Source: Fistulifera solaris (Eukaryota > Bacillariophyta > Bacillariophyceae > Naviculales > Stauroneidaceae). From it: a DNA stretch of 64,000 nucleotides. The first letter of the stretch is position 1; each line of letters begins with the position of its first letter. Shown piece after piece: positions 21,213 through 32,555 of the stretch. Where the stretch lies: the NCBI GenBank assembly GCA_030295235.1, contig AP026140.1, positions 248,001-312,000 of the forward strand, written 5' to 3'. The translations under genes were made by a program, and so were the position numbers. A model generated the notes under the pieces. That model made no database searches and was not told the origin of the DNA. It was given only the letters and a program-made list of their open reading frames with translations.

Positions 21213-23326
21213 ATGAATGACGAAGGGGAAGGATCACCTTCGCCCGAGACGACGACGCCACGCAACACACCCCGCGATGTATCGTCTTCACCAAAAGAAC
21301 AAGCCACTGTCGACGACTTTCTGTACGGTATCTCATCGTTTGATGCCATCGTAAAGCCTGTCTTTGTCACAATGATCTTGGCAGCTCTTTCCTCTGTGTA
21401 CATCAGTACCCCCGAGTCGAGACAAGAAGGCGAAGAATCGCTTTCGAATTCCTACACCGTCTTACAAGGCTCCGAAGATGATACGGACGGCCAAAAGCTG
21501 GGACAGAGTCTCGTTAACGGTCTCGTCATTGTGCTGGTCATTACTGTCATGACCTTTGTGATTGTACTGTTGTACAAATATAGATGCATGAAACTATTGA
21601 TCGGATACATGATTGTCGCCATGACGAGTTTACTCGGTTTCGTCAGCTCGCAAATGTTCACCATTGCCATTGAACGCTACTCGCTGAAAATTGATCGCGT
21701 CTCGTACGCCATCACCATTTATAACTTTGCCTTGGTCGGAACAATATCGCTCTTTTTTGGTCGAGGTATACCGGCTTACATTTCACAATGCTACTTGATT
21801 GCCATTTCGGTCATTGTTGCTTGGCAATTGTCCCATTTCGATCCGTGGACTGGTAAGTTCATGCCGATTCGATTATGAAACGTCTTGTGTACGCACTCAC
21901 TCCTTGTTTCTCTTGTTGGGAATAGCCTGGGTACTACTAGTTTTGTTAGCATTGTACGATCTGTTTGCTGTTTTGTCTCCCTGTGGACCATTGAAAGCAC
22001 TAGTGAACTTGATGAGTCAGTCCGATGCGCCGCATTTACCTGGTCTACTGTATGAAGCGAATCTGAACGTGGGACAACAGCAGCAGCAGCAAACGCAAGC
22101 GCAAGCGCAAACGCAACAACCCGCTCCAGTATCCGATCATATTGCGCAGTCGACGTCAACCAGAAATGAAAGTAATACGACAACAGATGACAAAGTTCAA
22201 TATCCAATAAGTCCCATTCAGAATATGTCAAACACACGGATTTTAAACTTTGCAAGTACTACGATGACGAATGTTTCGTTTTCGAAGGAAGATGTCTCCG
22301 AGGAAAAGAAGTCAGAGGATATGGTGGAGGATGGCAATGTCGAACGCGGGAAAGTTTTGTGTGGAACGATCCCTTTGGGATTGGCAATCCGCTGCCAAGT
22401 GCCACTTGCGAATGGACAAGTGAACACAGCGGATGCGTTCAGCGCTGAGGAATTGCAAAAACCCATAGAGGTGATTTTTTCCGAGAATGGACCTTTCATA
22501 ACCCTCCACGATCGACAGTCCGATGGGGAACCACTTCGATACAATGTACTCGATTCCGACAACAATCTGCTGAAAGTTGTGTTTGTTGATGACCAAGGAC
22601 GCGTCATGGAAGATCAACGCCATTTGCGACAAACTGGGACGATCCCATTGGCAATTGCGAAACTGAATAAGCTTCGTTTCGTACAGGGACCTCAACCTAG
22701 CTGGATCCGAAGAGCCGAACATCCGACGGAAGACAATATCCTTGACGATACCTGGACGCCGGAGGAACTACAACGTGACGTTGAGGTATTCTTCCCCAAA
22801 GGATGGCAAATCGTACGACACGTGGAGCAGCGAAACAATGAGGCCACTCGGTATGCCGTAATAAAACCGGATGGGAGTATTAAGCGAATTTTGTATGTAA
22901 ACAGCGAAGGGAACGTATTTGAGGATCGAAGAGATAAGAATAAAAAAGACGACAGTGATCAGAAAGAAGGGAGAGGCTCGATTCGATTGGGACTGGGTGA
23001 CTTCATTTTTTATTCAATCCTGGTTTCAAAAGCAGCGCTCTACAGCTTTACAACCTTTGCGGCTTGCGTACCAGCTATTCTCATTGGATTGGCGCTCACA
23101 CTAGGCATCTTGGCTTATTACGGGAAAGCCTTACCAGCCTTACCGATCTCGATTTTCCTCGGTGTTACCTTTTACTTCATAACACGGTACTCCGTGCAAC
23201 CCTGGTAAGTTCCTTGCAGATGTTGATCATGTCGTGTCATCCAGTTTTATAGTATCTCATATTGCTGGCTTTTATCCGCATGTCCATAGGGTCGAAGATG
23301 TCTTCATTCAGACCTTGTACGTCTGA
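21213..23326 (+). CDS. Presenilin (gamma-secretase catalytic subunit) with expanded hydrophilic loop
   Basis: An intramembrane aspartyl protease of 651 residues from three exons (21213-21852, 21926-23204, 23290-23326), all junctions in frame. Membrane helices 1-6 occupy residues ~30-240. The first catalytic Asp is in [12 protein letters not shown] (D225) and the second in [10 protein letters not shown] (D572), followed by the PALP motif (617-620). The last exon supplies [11 protein letters not shown], a normal presenilin C-terminus after VQPW; the apparent stop at 23206 lies inside the third GTAAGT intron donor. The loop between the catalytic aspartates is ~340 residues, far longer than usual. 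It holds a Gln-rich stretch and two related ~90-100-residue repeats. Presenilins cleave type I membrane proteins within the membrane together with nicastrin, APH-1 and PEN-2. Confidence 0.93.
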
Positions 23327-23803
23327 CAGCATCCGTAGTTGCTCACATTTTAGAATCCCTAGATTAAAAATAGAGTGCCCCGAGATACCTCAACTCTCTA
23401 AAATATGTTGGAGCTGAGAAACGCGACGGAAAATGTCGTGACGCGTTGCTAACAGGTGGGCTGATAGAAATGCTTTGGGGGCAAAAAATGTAACTTAGTG
23501 AAAGCCTAAAAGCAACTTCGCTTAAGCTACAACCCAATCAATGGTATAACAATCAGGAGTAGGCAAGTAAGCCGTGCAAAAATAGCCTATTTAGGTTCTG
23601 GCTTGGTCGCTAGGTAACACTTTTCATTGTAGCTCATGACTGAAATTTAGTCGTGGAAATTGTCGTCTACACTTTGGACCATAGTTTATTTGCAGTGCGA
23701 CGCGAGGCCGCAGACGACGTTGATGGTCTGATGATGATTTTATCTGAATGTATTCACAAGGTATTCACAACAATGCCATGTTGGTATGAACAATGTTCTT
23801 ATC
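23327..23803. other. Intergenic region with a reversed copy of the dispersed hairpin element
   Basis: 477 bases. At 23634-23700 lies CATGACTGAAATTTAGTCGTGG followed by TCTACACTTTGGACCATAG, which is the reverse orientation of the element at 53022-53090. An open frame from 23653 continues into the sirtuin gene but lacks support upstream of 23804. Confidence 0.55.
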
Positions 23804-24751
23804 ATGTCAGAAGGGTATGCGTCTCGATTAAAAGAGTATCCCAACAAGGGAAAGTGCGGGCTCCCGGAAATGCTCGATACCCGTCGGAGCTTAACGCAAA
23901 GGTGAAAAAACTCGCCCAACTCATCGAAGCATCGAAGCGCGTCGTCGTCTTAACTGGAGCCGGAATTAGCACCAGCTGTGGTATTCCTGATTTCCGTGGT
24001 CCCAATGGAATATGGACTATCGAACAGAAAGAACAGAATGCGGCGAAGAGAAGAAAAAATTACAAACGGCAAATTCTCTTCCGCTTCATCATCGTCAACG
24101 AAGAATGAATCGATGAAACGACCGAGGCAGCCAGTGCTGATGGACTTTTCTCAGGCGAAGCCGTCTCGTACACACAAAATCATCACAAAACTAATAAGCA
24201 CGGGTCATATCCACTTTTGCATCACACAAAATGTCGATGGATTGCATCGAAGATCTGGTTTGAGCAGACGAAAGCACGCCGTGTTGCACGGATGTGTCTT
24301 TACAGAAAAGTGCGAAGATTGTGGAGCCGAGCATTTTCGTGACAGCGATGTCGGTGGGATGAGTTTTCAAAAGACAGGAAGACAGTGCGATAACTGTGGG
24401 GGCGGTTTACGAGATACGCTTCTGGATTGGGAGGATCCGCTTCCGGAGGATGACTTTGCGAGGGCGACGGAAGAATGTGAAGCCGCTGATCTTGTGATAT
24501 GTTTGGGAACATCATTGCGGATTGAACCCGCTGGAAGTCTTCCTACGTATGCGAAGAAGTTTGTGATTATAAATATGCAAGAAACCCCGTACGATTCTCA
24601 GGCAGAATTAGTCATTCGAGGGCGCGTGGATGTTGTCATGCAAGAAGTCATGGAGTTGCTAGGTTTAGGAAATTGGGAAGAGTTTGATGTACCACCACCG
24701 ATTGAGCGAATCTTTCTTCTTACAAATGGTGATTCCAAGAGTCCTGAATGA
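23804..24751 (+). CDS. SIRT6-type NAD-dependent protein deacylase (sirtuin, class IV)
   Basis: About 316 residues. The start at 23804 is chosen because MSEGYASRLKEYPNKGKCGL matches the SIRT6 N-terminus. The NAD-binding motifs GAGISTSCGIPDFRGPNGIW and TQNVDGLHRRSG, with the general-base His in LHG, are all present. So is the four-Cys zinc site (CEDC and CDNC), followed by LRDTLLDWEDPLP and ICLGTSLRIEPAGSLP. SIRT6-type enzymes act on nuclear histone H3 in DNA repair and gene silencing. A Ser/Lys insertion (SSASSSSTKNES) sits after the first Rossmann motif. Two single-base breaks occur: C3 at 23880-23882 needs one more C, and A6 at 24054-24059 needs one fewer A. Confidence 0.92.
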
Positions 24752-24840
24752 CACTGAGAAGTTATGGACGATTTTATTCTTCTTTCGATGGCCTCAAACA
24801 ATTTAAAATCTGTCGACTAGAATAAATAATCGACCCTTAT

Positions 24841-26626
24841 TTAAGTGCTGCTTTGAGGCTGCTCTAATTCCTGGGTTTCAGTTTCCACAGGACTCGAAGG
24901 TTCTTGATCTGCATGAGCATCTTGATTTTCCGCGGCTGATGTTGTTTCTTCGGTTTCCAAACTTCTGGTCGACTTTTTCGTTTTCCATTGACGGTTGCAT
25001 AGGGTCAGAGACCCGAATACTGTCAAGGTAGATCTCATAGAAGTGTCGCGCTCCTTCATTATTACCCAACGCAGCTTCCAACGAGCCTCGCAAGTAAGGA
25101 TCAATTGTTTGTGTATAGATTGACTTGAATTTCGCGGCTGTTTCGCGCAGCTGAGCGGCTTCTCCGCGAAATCCAGGTTTTAGCACAGCTCGTTCATTGT
25201 CCATAAGTTCCCTTTTGATTTCAGCTAGAAGGCTTTCCAAAGTACTTCGCAATTGACTGAAAATACCAGGTAACAGACAGCGTCGTAATTCGTTTAAACC
25301 CGTCAGAATCGCATTTACGAGCCGTGCCAGCGGTGGAAAGGCGAGCAACGCACGCGGTGGCACCAATGGGCCACCCGGCGCAAAGTCCAGTGCCGGATCG
25401 GCTTCCATGGCATCAAGGGATTGACTGACCAATGGCGACGCGACCCCGGCATCTCGACAGATTCGCAACGTTTCTCGCAATTGCTCGAATCCCTGCGTCC
25501 AAATGGAATCTACCAACGAAAGCATTTTGGGTTCAAACACTTCGGGCAATCGAGCGGTAAAATCCGCGCCGAGTCGACCCATGGAGTTGGCAAAGAACAC
25601 GGACGCTTCGAGTGCATCTCGCAGAGATGCCGCATCCTCCATGCGTGACAATTCCAGTCTAAGCAAATCCATGAAGGAACGCACGCGCCGTGCCATCCAC
25701 ATACTTAACAAGGGAACCGAATCGCTCGGGGACTGTGTTTGAGCACGGAATATTGCGTTATACTGTGTCGCCACTTCAAACACACTGTTCATGTAGTCAT
25801 TGTGTGAGAAAATCAATAAGATTATGACCATATCAAAGGTAAAACTGACTTACCGAGTTCGGTATCGCTCAATCGCGTCCAACAGTTGCTCATTCAGCGA
25901 AAGACTGGTTCCCCGAGACATGACTTCGGTCGATTTGGTCTCCAACCAGACATCACGAGCTTCCAAAAAGTCCACCTGCAAGCGCATTTCCATACTGGCG
26001 TGTACACGCTCCATGTTGATATCCGATCGACGTTCTAAATCAATCGAATTCAAGCGTCGCAGTGCGGTCACAATTTCCAAACATTGCGGCATGGTGACCG
26101 ATACTTTCATACGCTGCAGCAAATGTCGTCGGAGATCGTCTTGGCGCGAACGAATTTGCGAAATGACCTGTTGCAAAACAGGATTGTGATCGGGATGGTG
26201 ACGACGTTCCAGCGTGTTGGCGAAAGACGCCACTTGCAAAGCCTCGTCGTACAGAAAGTTGGATCGGACGCAAGCGTCCATGAGGGAAGGCAGTTCGAGT
26301 AATTCCAGCAGTGAAGAATGCTGCAAGAGCGTCCGACGACGAACGCGATGACGTTCCGACAAGACCGCCAAAGAGGTGCTGCCCTCGTCCGACGGATCCA
26401 AATGGCCTTGCACGGATTCAATCTTTGTATCGATGACTTGTTGAGTGGCATTTAATAATTCTTGAAGAGCTTCTTGCAAAGCCCGACCGCGGCGTTCGAC
26501 TGCAACAAAGGTCCCCGCGTACGAGGCACAGAGTGACTGAAGTTGCTCCTCCGATGCTTCGAGAGCGGCTGTAGCAGCTTCTCGTTCATCCAGTTCGCTT
26601 CCCGCGGATGACAAGATGTCAGTCAT
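24841..26626 (-). CDS. COG8: Conserved oligomeric Golgi complex subunit 8
   Basis: Subunit of the COG tethering complex, which guides retrograde vesicles within the Golgi. Exon 1 (26626-25854) encodes a Dor1/COG8 N-terminal region rich in helices: QLQSLCASYAGTF, LLELPSLMDACVRSNFLYDE, ALQVASFANTLERRH. Exon 2 (from 25784) continues in frame with VFEVATQYNAIFRAQ and LSMWMARRVRSFMDLL. The spliced-out 69-base intron has GTAAGT and CAG ends. Near the C-terminus the reading frame forks: one frame stops at 24878 with a basic tail, the other, reached by one base fewer near 24985, runs to 24841 with an acidic Glu/Gln tail. The second looks more natural. It is tail to tail with the sirtuin gene. Confidence 0.9.
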
Positions 26627-27244
26627 TGAATATAAAAGGCAAAGCTTAAAGAAACATCAACACTTGTGATGATATGATTTTGATTATTATTAGACCCTCT
26701 AGTGCGACAACCGCCATTAATAAAACCAGAGGGGGGCGGCGGCGTGGCGGCGGCGACCACTACGTTTCGCGACAAAGGTTAATGTTAACAATGTCTACTA
26801 CGGAGTGTGTCATGAGTCATGAAGTATTGTCTTAAGGGACTCAACCGAACTCCAGCACCGGCCTAGAGAGCAGAACTTTCGAAAAAACACATTCATTCTA
26901 CAAACATTACAAATGTTTTTGAAAGCAACTAGCATTGGAAGAATACCAGGTAACAGGCGGATGCTAGTGATGATAATAATTCATGATTGAAATGCAGTCG
27001 CGGTTGCCTAGAACCTACACTTCGGTCTATAGTATTTGCGGACGAGACCGGTCGAGCGTCCTTTGGACCCACAAAACTAGCTCGCGCATTCTTCACTAAT
27101 GATTCTAGTAAAGCTGCACATTGTGTATGTATTAAAGCTCCATGCTGGGAGAACGGGCGGAAGATAGTGTGCATGGACTCATATTCCGATGTCGATGGGA
27201 CCCGGAGGGGCGAGGTTCGATACGGTACCGGTAGTTGATCGAAA
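26627..27244. other. Intergenic region with a reversed, diverged hairpin-element copy
   Basis: 618 bases upstream of COG8. At about 26965-27045 the sequence CATGATTGAAATGCAGTCGCGG, then CTACACTTCGGTCTATAG, resembles the element at 23634-23700. A GGCGGCGGCGTGGCGGCGGCG run lies near 26735. The 83-codon open frame at 26987-27238 spans the element and is not protein-like. Confidence 0.5.
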
Positions 27245-28080
27245 AATGGACCAGATGGATTTCAATCATACAGAAGCTCTGGGCTGGTCCAGAAATTATG
27301 AACCAGGTGTATTTCAGTCATACAGAAAATCTGGGGCAGTCCAGAAATTCTGGACCAGTTGTATTTCATTCTTACAGAAAATCTGGGGGTCTCCAGAAAT
27401 TCTGGACCGGTTGTAGTTCATTCATACAGAAAATCTGGGGGTCTCCAGAAATTCTGGACCGGTTGTAGTTCATTCATACAGAAAATCTGGGTTGGTTCAG
27501 AAATTCTGGACCCGCTGTATTCCTTTCCTACAGAAAATCTGGGTTGGTTCAGAAATTCTGGACCCGCTGTATTCCATTCCTACAGAGAATCTGGGTTGGT
27601 TCAGAAATTCTGGACCATTCATACAGAAAATCGGCCGGTCCAGAAATTCTGGACCACTTCTATTCTCATCCATAAAGAAAAGCTGGGCTGGTCCAGAAAT
27701 TCTGGACCAGCTGTATTTCATTCATACAGAAAATCGAAGGCGGTCAAAAATTCAGGACCAGGTGTATTTCGTTCATACAGAAAATCAGGGCTGGTCCAGA
27801 AATAATGGACCATTTGTATTTCATTTCTACAGAAATTCAGGGGAGTTCCAATAATTCTGGACCCCTTGTATTTCATCCATAAAGAAAATCTGGGCTGGTC
27901 CAGAAATTCAGGATAAGCTGTATTTCATTCATACAGAAAATTGAAGGCCGTTCGAAATTTTGGACCAGTTGAATTTCAATCATACAGAAAATCTGGTTGA
28001 TTCCAGAAATTCTGGACCAGGTGTATTTCATTCATACAGCAATTCTGGGTATTTCCTGAATTTTCAGAATTTCGGGGGTA
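27245..28080. repeat. Palindromic minisatellite, about 15 units of ~51-54 bp
   Basis: Each unit reads roughly TTTCATTCATACAGAAAATC, TGGGCTGGTC, CAGAAATTCTGGACCAG and TTGTA. The second half is a palindrome with arms CTGGTCCAGAA and TTCTGGACCAG around one central A. Palindrome centres fall near 27289, 27338, 27393, 27447, 27497, 27551, 27638, 27692 and onward to 28001. Units differ by substitutions and small indels. Open frames through it (e.g. 27359-27805) simply translate the repeat. It ends about 50 bases before the MGMT start codon, so it may form part of that promoter. Confidence 0.92.
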
Positions 28081-28130
28081 CCCGGAAATGGGTGCCAGTA
28101 TTATACCCTCGCGTTGCAAAAAAACACAAA

Positions 28131-28741
28131 ATGGCAAAGACACTTCTTTATCGGCACTTTACAAACCTAAGGAATCAAAGCATGTTGCTAAAAGAAAACA
28201 TTCGCTTTCAATCAGAAGTCAGAGGGGAGACGGCGGTTCCGGTCTATTACGGATCCTGTACAACTCCATTTGGAGAGGCAACTCTTTTTGGGATCATCAA
28301 CACGCTTTGTGCGGCTTGCACCAGGGTGACCCGCATCAAGCAATGAAAATGGCTGAAAACGAATGGGGGCTTGTGTCGCAAGGAAAGTCGGATCCGGCAA
28401 CGGCGACCCAAATTTTAGATGCTATTTTAAACGATAAAGTCAGTGAACCCCTTGCTCTGCGTGTGAAAGGTACTCCGTTTCAAGTCAGTGTTTGGAAGGC
28501 ATTAATAGACGTTCCCTTCGCCGATACATGGACTTACCAGCAACTGGCTCGACATGTTGGAAATGAAAAAGCCGTCCGGGCAGTAGGGACAGCGGTCGGC
28601 AAAAATCCGCTCCCGATTGTCATTCCTTGCCATCGCATCGTTCGTGGCGACGGTAGTATTGGTAACTACAATGGTGGTATAGAACGCAAGCAAAAAATTT
28701 TAGACTGGGAGAAAGCAAACAAACAAAACGTTCTGCAGTAA
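28131..28741 (+). CDS. MGMT: Methylated-DNA--protein-cysteine methyltransferase (O6-alkylguanine repair)
   Basis: A suicide DNA-repair protein that moves the alkyl group from O6-alkylguanine to its own cysteine. The active-site motif is LPIVIPCHRIV with the acceptor Cys. The surrounding domain is typical: GTPFQVSVWKALIDVPFADT, YQQLARHVGNEKAVRAVG, and GSIGNYNGG after the active site. The ATG at 28131 gives an N-terminal half with YYGSCTTPFGEATLF; a T5 run at 28285-28289 appears to lack one T before WDHQHALCGL, which then continues in the main frame. Length is about 203 residues, normal for the family. The palindromic minisatellite lies directly upstream. Confidence 0.92.
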
Positions 28742-28755
28742 AGACTACTATGTAT

Positions 28756-29329
28756 TCACACCAGCGCTTGCTGATCCTCTGGCAATAATTCTTTGATATT
28801 GTCGGGGACTTTCAACCGTCTCTGTTCCGGTGTCAACAAAAGATAACGAGCACCCAATTTCCTTAACTTCTGTTCTGTATGTTGTAATGTATTGACACGA
28901 ATATCTCGAAACATGGCAGCATAATCATCTCCATGCTTCGCCATGCACTTTTGAATGTACTCTTCTTCGTCCTTATCGAGCGGATGTTTTTGTCGAAAGG
29001 ACGATGCATCGGAGTCGGGAATATCAAACAATTCAATGATATCCGGGGCTCCCACAGGTTTCGTTTGTCCCTGCTGATTCGGCTTGGCCACCAAACCCAA
29101 AGCTTGCAAATTGGCGGCCGGCGACAAACTTGCATTCCATTTTTCTTTCAATTCTTTCGCGACTTTGGGATTGGGATCCCAGCGTACCCATGATCGGTTC
29201 TGTCGCACAAAAGTCGTGTGAGCTAACAAGTATCCATAAAAATGTCAAATGATTTTCATAACACACCTTGAGTTTTGTTCTTCCATAACGGCCAGCTCTT
29301 CGCTTCTTCGTGTGTCCGTGTTTGACCAT
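28756..29329 (-). CDS. NOP16: Nucleolar protein 16 homologue (60S ribosome biogenesis)
   Basis: NOP16 acts in early 60S subunit assembly in the nucleolus. The first exon, from 29329, encodes a very basic start (KHGHTKKRRAGRYGRTKLK). A short intron follows (about 29268-29225, ending GTTAG); the exact donor is uncertain because the GTGTGT after AAG gives the wrong phase. The second exon has RSWVRWDPNPKVAKELKEKW and, near the end, the family's most conserved segment, KCMAKHGDDYAAMFRDIRVN followed by QHTEQKLRKLGARYLLL. Length is about 175 residues. It is tail to tail with MGMT, only 15 bases apart. Confidence 0.87.
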
Positions 29330-29554
29330 TCTGTGCCGTTAAATGCTTTAGTCTGCTGATGTTGCGCTCTCTAATAAAAAAATTGGTGTGGAATGATAAT
29401 GCACTGGAAGGAGAAAGAGAAAGAGGGAAGCAACAAGAATAGCAACATGAACTGCAACAAGAATTATTTTCTTTGTTTTTTTATAATTCTGAGCTTTTTC
29501 GTGGTGGTCCACCGTTTTGCACGTCTGTAATGCGCACGTGCTGTTTGTGTGGTG

Positions 29555-30150
29555 AAGTTACCACTCACCCACCACCCACATTTTCTGGATAGGTAAAAAT
29601 TCCTCGTTCCATAGAGCAGACCTAGACTACTTGTAGTCACACCTGATTTCCACACTCCCACATTTTCTGGATAATAAGTGAAAATAGAACACCCCACATT
29701 TTCTGGATACGTGAAATTACCACACTCCCACATTTTTCTGGACAAGTGAAAAACCACGTGCCCACATTTTCTGGATAATAGAAAATAGCACGGCCCCACA
29801 TGGTGCTCCTTCGCGATCTACCGTTTCCCTTCTGAGCGTACCAGATACGTCGTACAACTGATCCTCGTGTTAGACAAGCATAGTAGAGAAAGTAATACTA
29901 TAAAGGACAAGTTTCAAAAAAAAAAAAAAACATTTTCTGGGTACGTGAAATAGCACTCCCCCACATTTTCTGGGTACGTGAAATAGCACACTCACCCACA
30001 TTTTCTGGAGATGTGAAAATAGCACTCGCCCACATTTTCTGGACACGTGAAAATAGCATTACCGGTACCCACATTTTCTGGACACGTGAAAAACCACCTC
30101 CCCATATTTTCTGGACACGTGAAATTACGCCCACATTTTTTGGAATGCAC
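29555..30150. repeat. CCCACATTTTCTGGA minisatellite, about 12 units of 31-35 bp, in two blocks
   Basis: Units read CCCACATTTTCTGGACACG then TGAAAATAGCACTC, with variants TGGATACGTG, TGGGTACGTG and TGGACAAGTG. Block 1 spans ~29570-29800 and block 2 ~29929-30150; the 130 bases between are unrelated and end in a 14-base A run. Several units create the palindrome CACGTG. The array lies between the start of NOP16 (minus) and the start of the ABCG gene (plus), in shared promoter space. Confidence 0.9.
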
Positions 30151-30470
30151 GTCTATAATCAGCAAACGCAGTCCAGCCAAAACAATGATGCCGGTGATAA
30201 TGAATGACATAACGCAAATCACATCATAAAACAAAAAGCCAAGCTGCGTACTTGCTTTAGCCGCCGGTAGGAAAAGGCGGAATTTGTTGCGATTTTTCTC
30301 AATGGGACCGAACGTCTTTTGCAGTTTGACAGGATGCGAACCCGAACACATGAGTTACCAGATTTTGTTGGACTGGAAGTGATCAACATGTCACTACAAA
30401 AAACGATTTCGTCGTTCCTTACACGCAATAACCTTCAATCTCTAAAGATTAAATTCTAATTCGTTCGATC
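30151..30470. promoter_or_regulatory. Upstream region of the ABCG transporter gene
   Basis: 320 bases after the minisatellite. It includes AT-rich stretches and the probable 5' leader. There is no clear core promoter motif, so the call rests on position. Confidence 0.35.
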
Positions 30471-32555
30471 ATGGCCGCAATGTCAATAACAACAACGGAG
30501 AATGATATTGAGAAAGGTGTCTCCGTATCCCTTCCCAAGTCCTTTACGGATCCATTTGCTCCACGAGAAGGACGAACCCTTGTCTGGACCGATGTCAACA
30601 TGGTGTTGGTACGATTTGAAGGGGAAAGGTGATACAATATGAGCGTTTCTGACCTTGCCTTTTCTCTGCCAATTCATTCTCAACAGAAAGGACACGGCGG
30701 TCTCCCCGACCGCACCATTCTCGATCATGTTTGGGGAGAAGTTCCACCCCAACAAACGGTAGCGATTCTCGGACCGTCGGGAGCCGGTAAAACGAGTCTA
30801 CTCAACGTTTTGGCCGGTCGTTCGAGTACCCACGGACGTATTCATGTCACGGCGGATGTCCGGTGGAACAATTATGCGGTGGAGCCAACCGACATGAACA
30901 TTCGTCATTCCATTGCTTTCGTGGCGCAAGAGGATTCTCTGCAAGTAACCGCCACTCCTCGTGAGGCAATTCTTTTCTCGGCAAAGCTTCGTTTGCCTCG
31001 ATCCACGACGAATGCGGAACTCCATCAGTTGACATATCGCATGCTCGAGGAACTCGGCTTAACCAATTGTGCCGACACCATTGTTGGTTCGGAATTAGTC
31101 AAAGGAATATCGGGAGGAGAACGCAAACGAACCAGTGTGGGTGTGGAATTGGTGACCCGACCGGCGGTGCTGTTTTTGGATGAACCCACCAGCGGCTTGG
31201 ATTCGTTCTCGGCGGTGCAACTCTGTCAAGTATTGAAAAAGTTGCGGCCGCGGGAGCGTCGGTTTTGTTCACCATACATCAACCGGCTTCCGAAATATTC
31301 AATTCGTTTGATGGTGTTATACTGATGAATCAAGGTCGTGTTATGTATCAGGGCTCTGTGTCGAATGTGCCAGCTTATTTCGGTCAGCGTGGATATCCTA
31401 TTCCTGTCAACCATAACCCTGCAGACTGGATCATTGTGAGTGACATCTTTGTGTGTTCTCTTTAGTTTGTTATGCCGGATATCTCATGTCGTTGTTCTTC
31501 CAGAACGTCGCGCAATCTGCCACTGTTGCCGAGCTTCAAACGGCTGGTTTTTTCCCAAACGACGAACGCAAACTGGGGGATTCATTGGAGCTTGACGACA
31601 AGCTGACTGGTCTGGGACTCGTGGCAGATCGCAAGACCGACAAACCAGTCGGTGTTGCAACGCAGACACAGCTGTTGGTTCTCCGTGAACTCGTGAACCT
31701 GAAAAGGAATGCACCGGTGCTACGTGCTAGACTGGGCCTGGCTTTGTTTATGGGTTTGCTGGGCGGTATCATTTTTCTAAATGTTGGAGAAAAAGCACGC
31801 GACAACTTTTTGGTGGTGCAAAGTCAGTTTGGGGCGATTGTTATGGTGTTGATAATGAGTATGGTGAGCACAGCCATGCCGACGTTAGTTGCATTCCCTC
31901 AAGAACGTCCCGTCTTTCTACGGGAATATTCTACCAACCACTACTCGGTCGTCTCCTACTTCATGTCGAGATTGGCGATCGAAACTCTGATTACAGCTGT
32001 TCAAATTTTCGTTCTCTGTGTATTGACCTATTACTTGATTGGTATGCAAGGGGGATTTGGTATTTTCTATACTGCAATATTTGCGCTGGCTATGTCAGGC
32101 ACTGCGTTGGGCGTGGCCGTGGGATGTTCGACTGTGGATCCCAAGATGGCTATTGAACTTTTGCCCGTCATGATTGTGCCGCAAATTCTTTTTGCTGGCA
32201 TCTTTGTTCAGATTGATTTGATTCCAAAGGTAAGAAAGAGAAGAGGACTTGTCTCATTGCCTCATAATGTTCTTTGCGCTCACAATCGCTACTTTTTTAG
32301 TTCCTGCGATGGGCCCGCTATCTGTTTGCTCTTACCTATGCGCTTCGGGTCCTTGTAATCAACGAGTTTGAAGATTGCGCGTCTGACGAACTCTCGCAGC
32401 CAAACCCTCTAGATTATTGTAGTCTGGTCCTCGAAAACACCGATTCAGATCCAGACGAGACTTGGTGGAACTGGCTTGTACTCGTATCTTTGTTCGGCTT
32501 TTTCCGTCTTCTCGCCATGCGTATTCTTCAGGTGAAAGCAACTAGATACTATTAA
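30471..32555 (+). CDS. ABCG (White/WBC-type) half-transporter
   Basis: One ATPase domain followed by one membrane domain, the ABCG half-transporter order; such proteins dimerise and export lipids, sterols or drugs. Exons join at introns 30609-30686, 31436-31503 and 32230-32300. The ATPase has Walker A (GPSGAGKTS), signature ISGGERKRTS, Walker B with D-loop VLFLDEPTSGLDS, and FTIHQPASEIFNSFD containing the H-loop. The membrane half has about six helices with the ABCG segments RPVFLREYSTNHYSVVSYF and FAGIFVQIDLIPK, ending ATRYY at 32552. The A5 run at 31237-31241 lacks one A, splitting LKKVAAAGASVL. The start at 30471 gives a short acidic N-terminus. Substrate cannot be inferred. Confidence 0.93.

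Noticed and set aside
26987-27238. 83-codon plus-strand open frame upstream of the minisatellite
   Set aside because: Crosses a diverged copy of the dispersed hairpin element and has no protein-like pattern.
27189-27854. Open frames of 75-148 codons translating as YRKSG/FWT repeats
   Set aside because: Direct translation of the palindromic minisatellite in several frames at once; not a protein signal.
27245-30150. Possible CRISPR-like repeat-spacer arrays
   Set aside because: Units are contiguous diverged tandem repeats without constant repeats or unique spacers, and the host is a eukaryote with introns and no cas genes.
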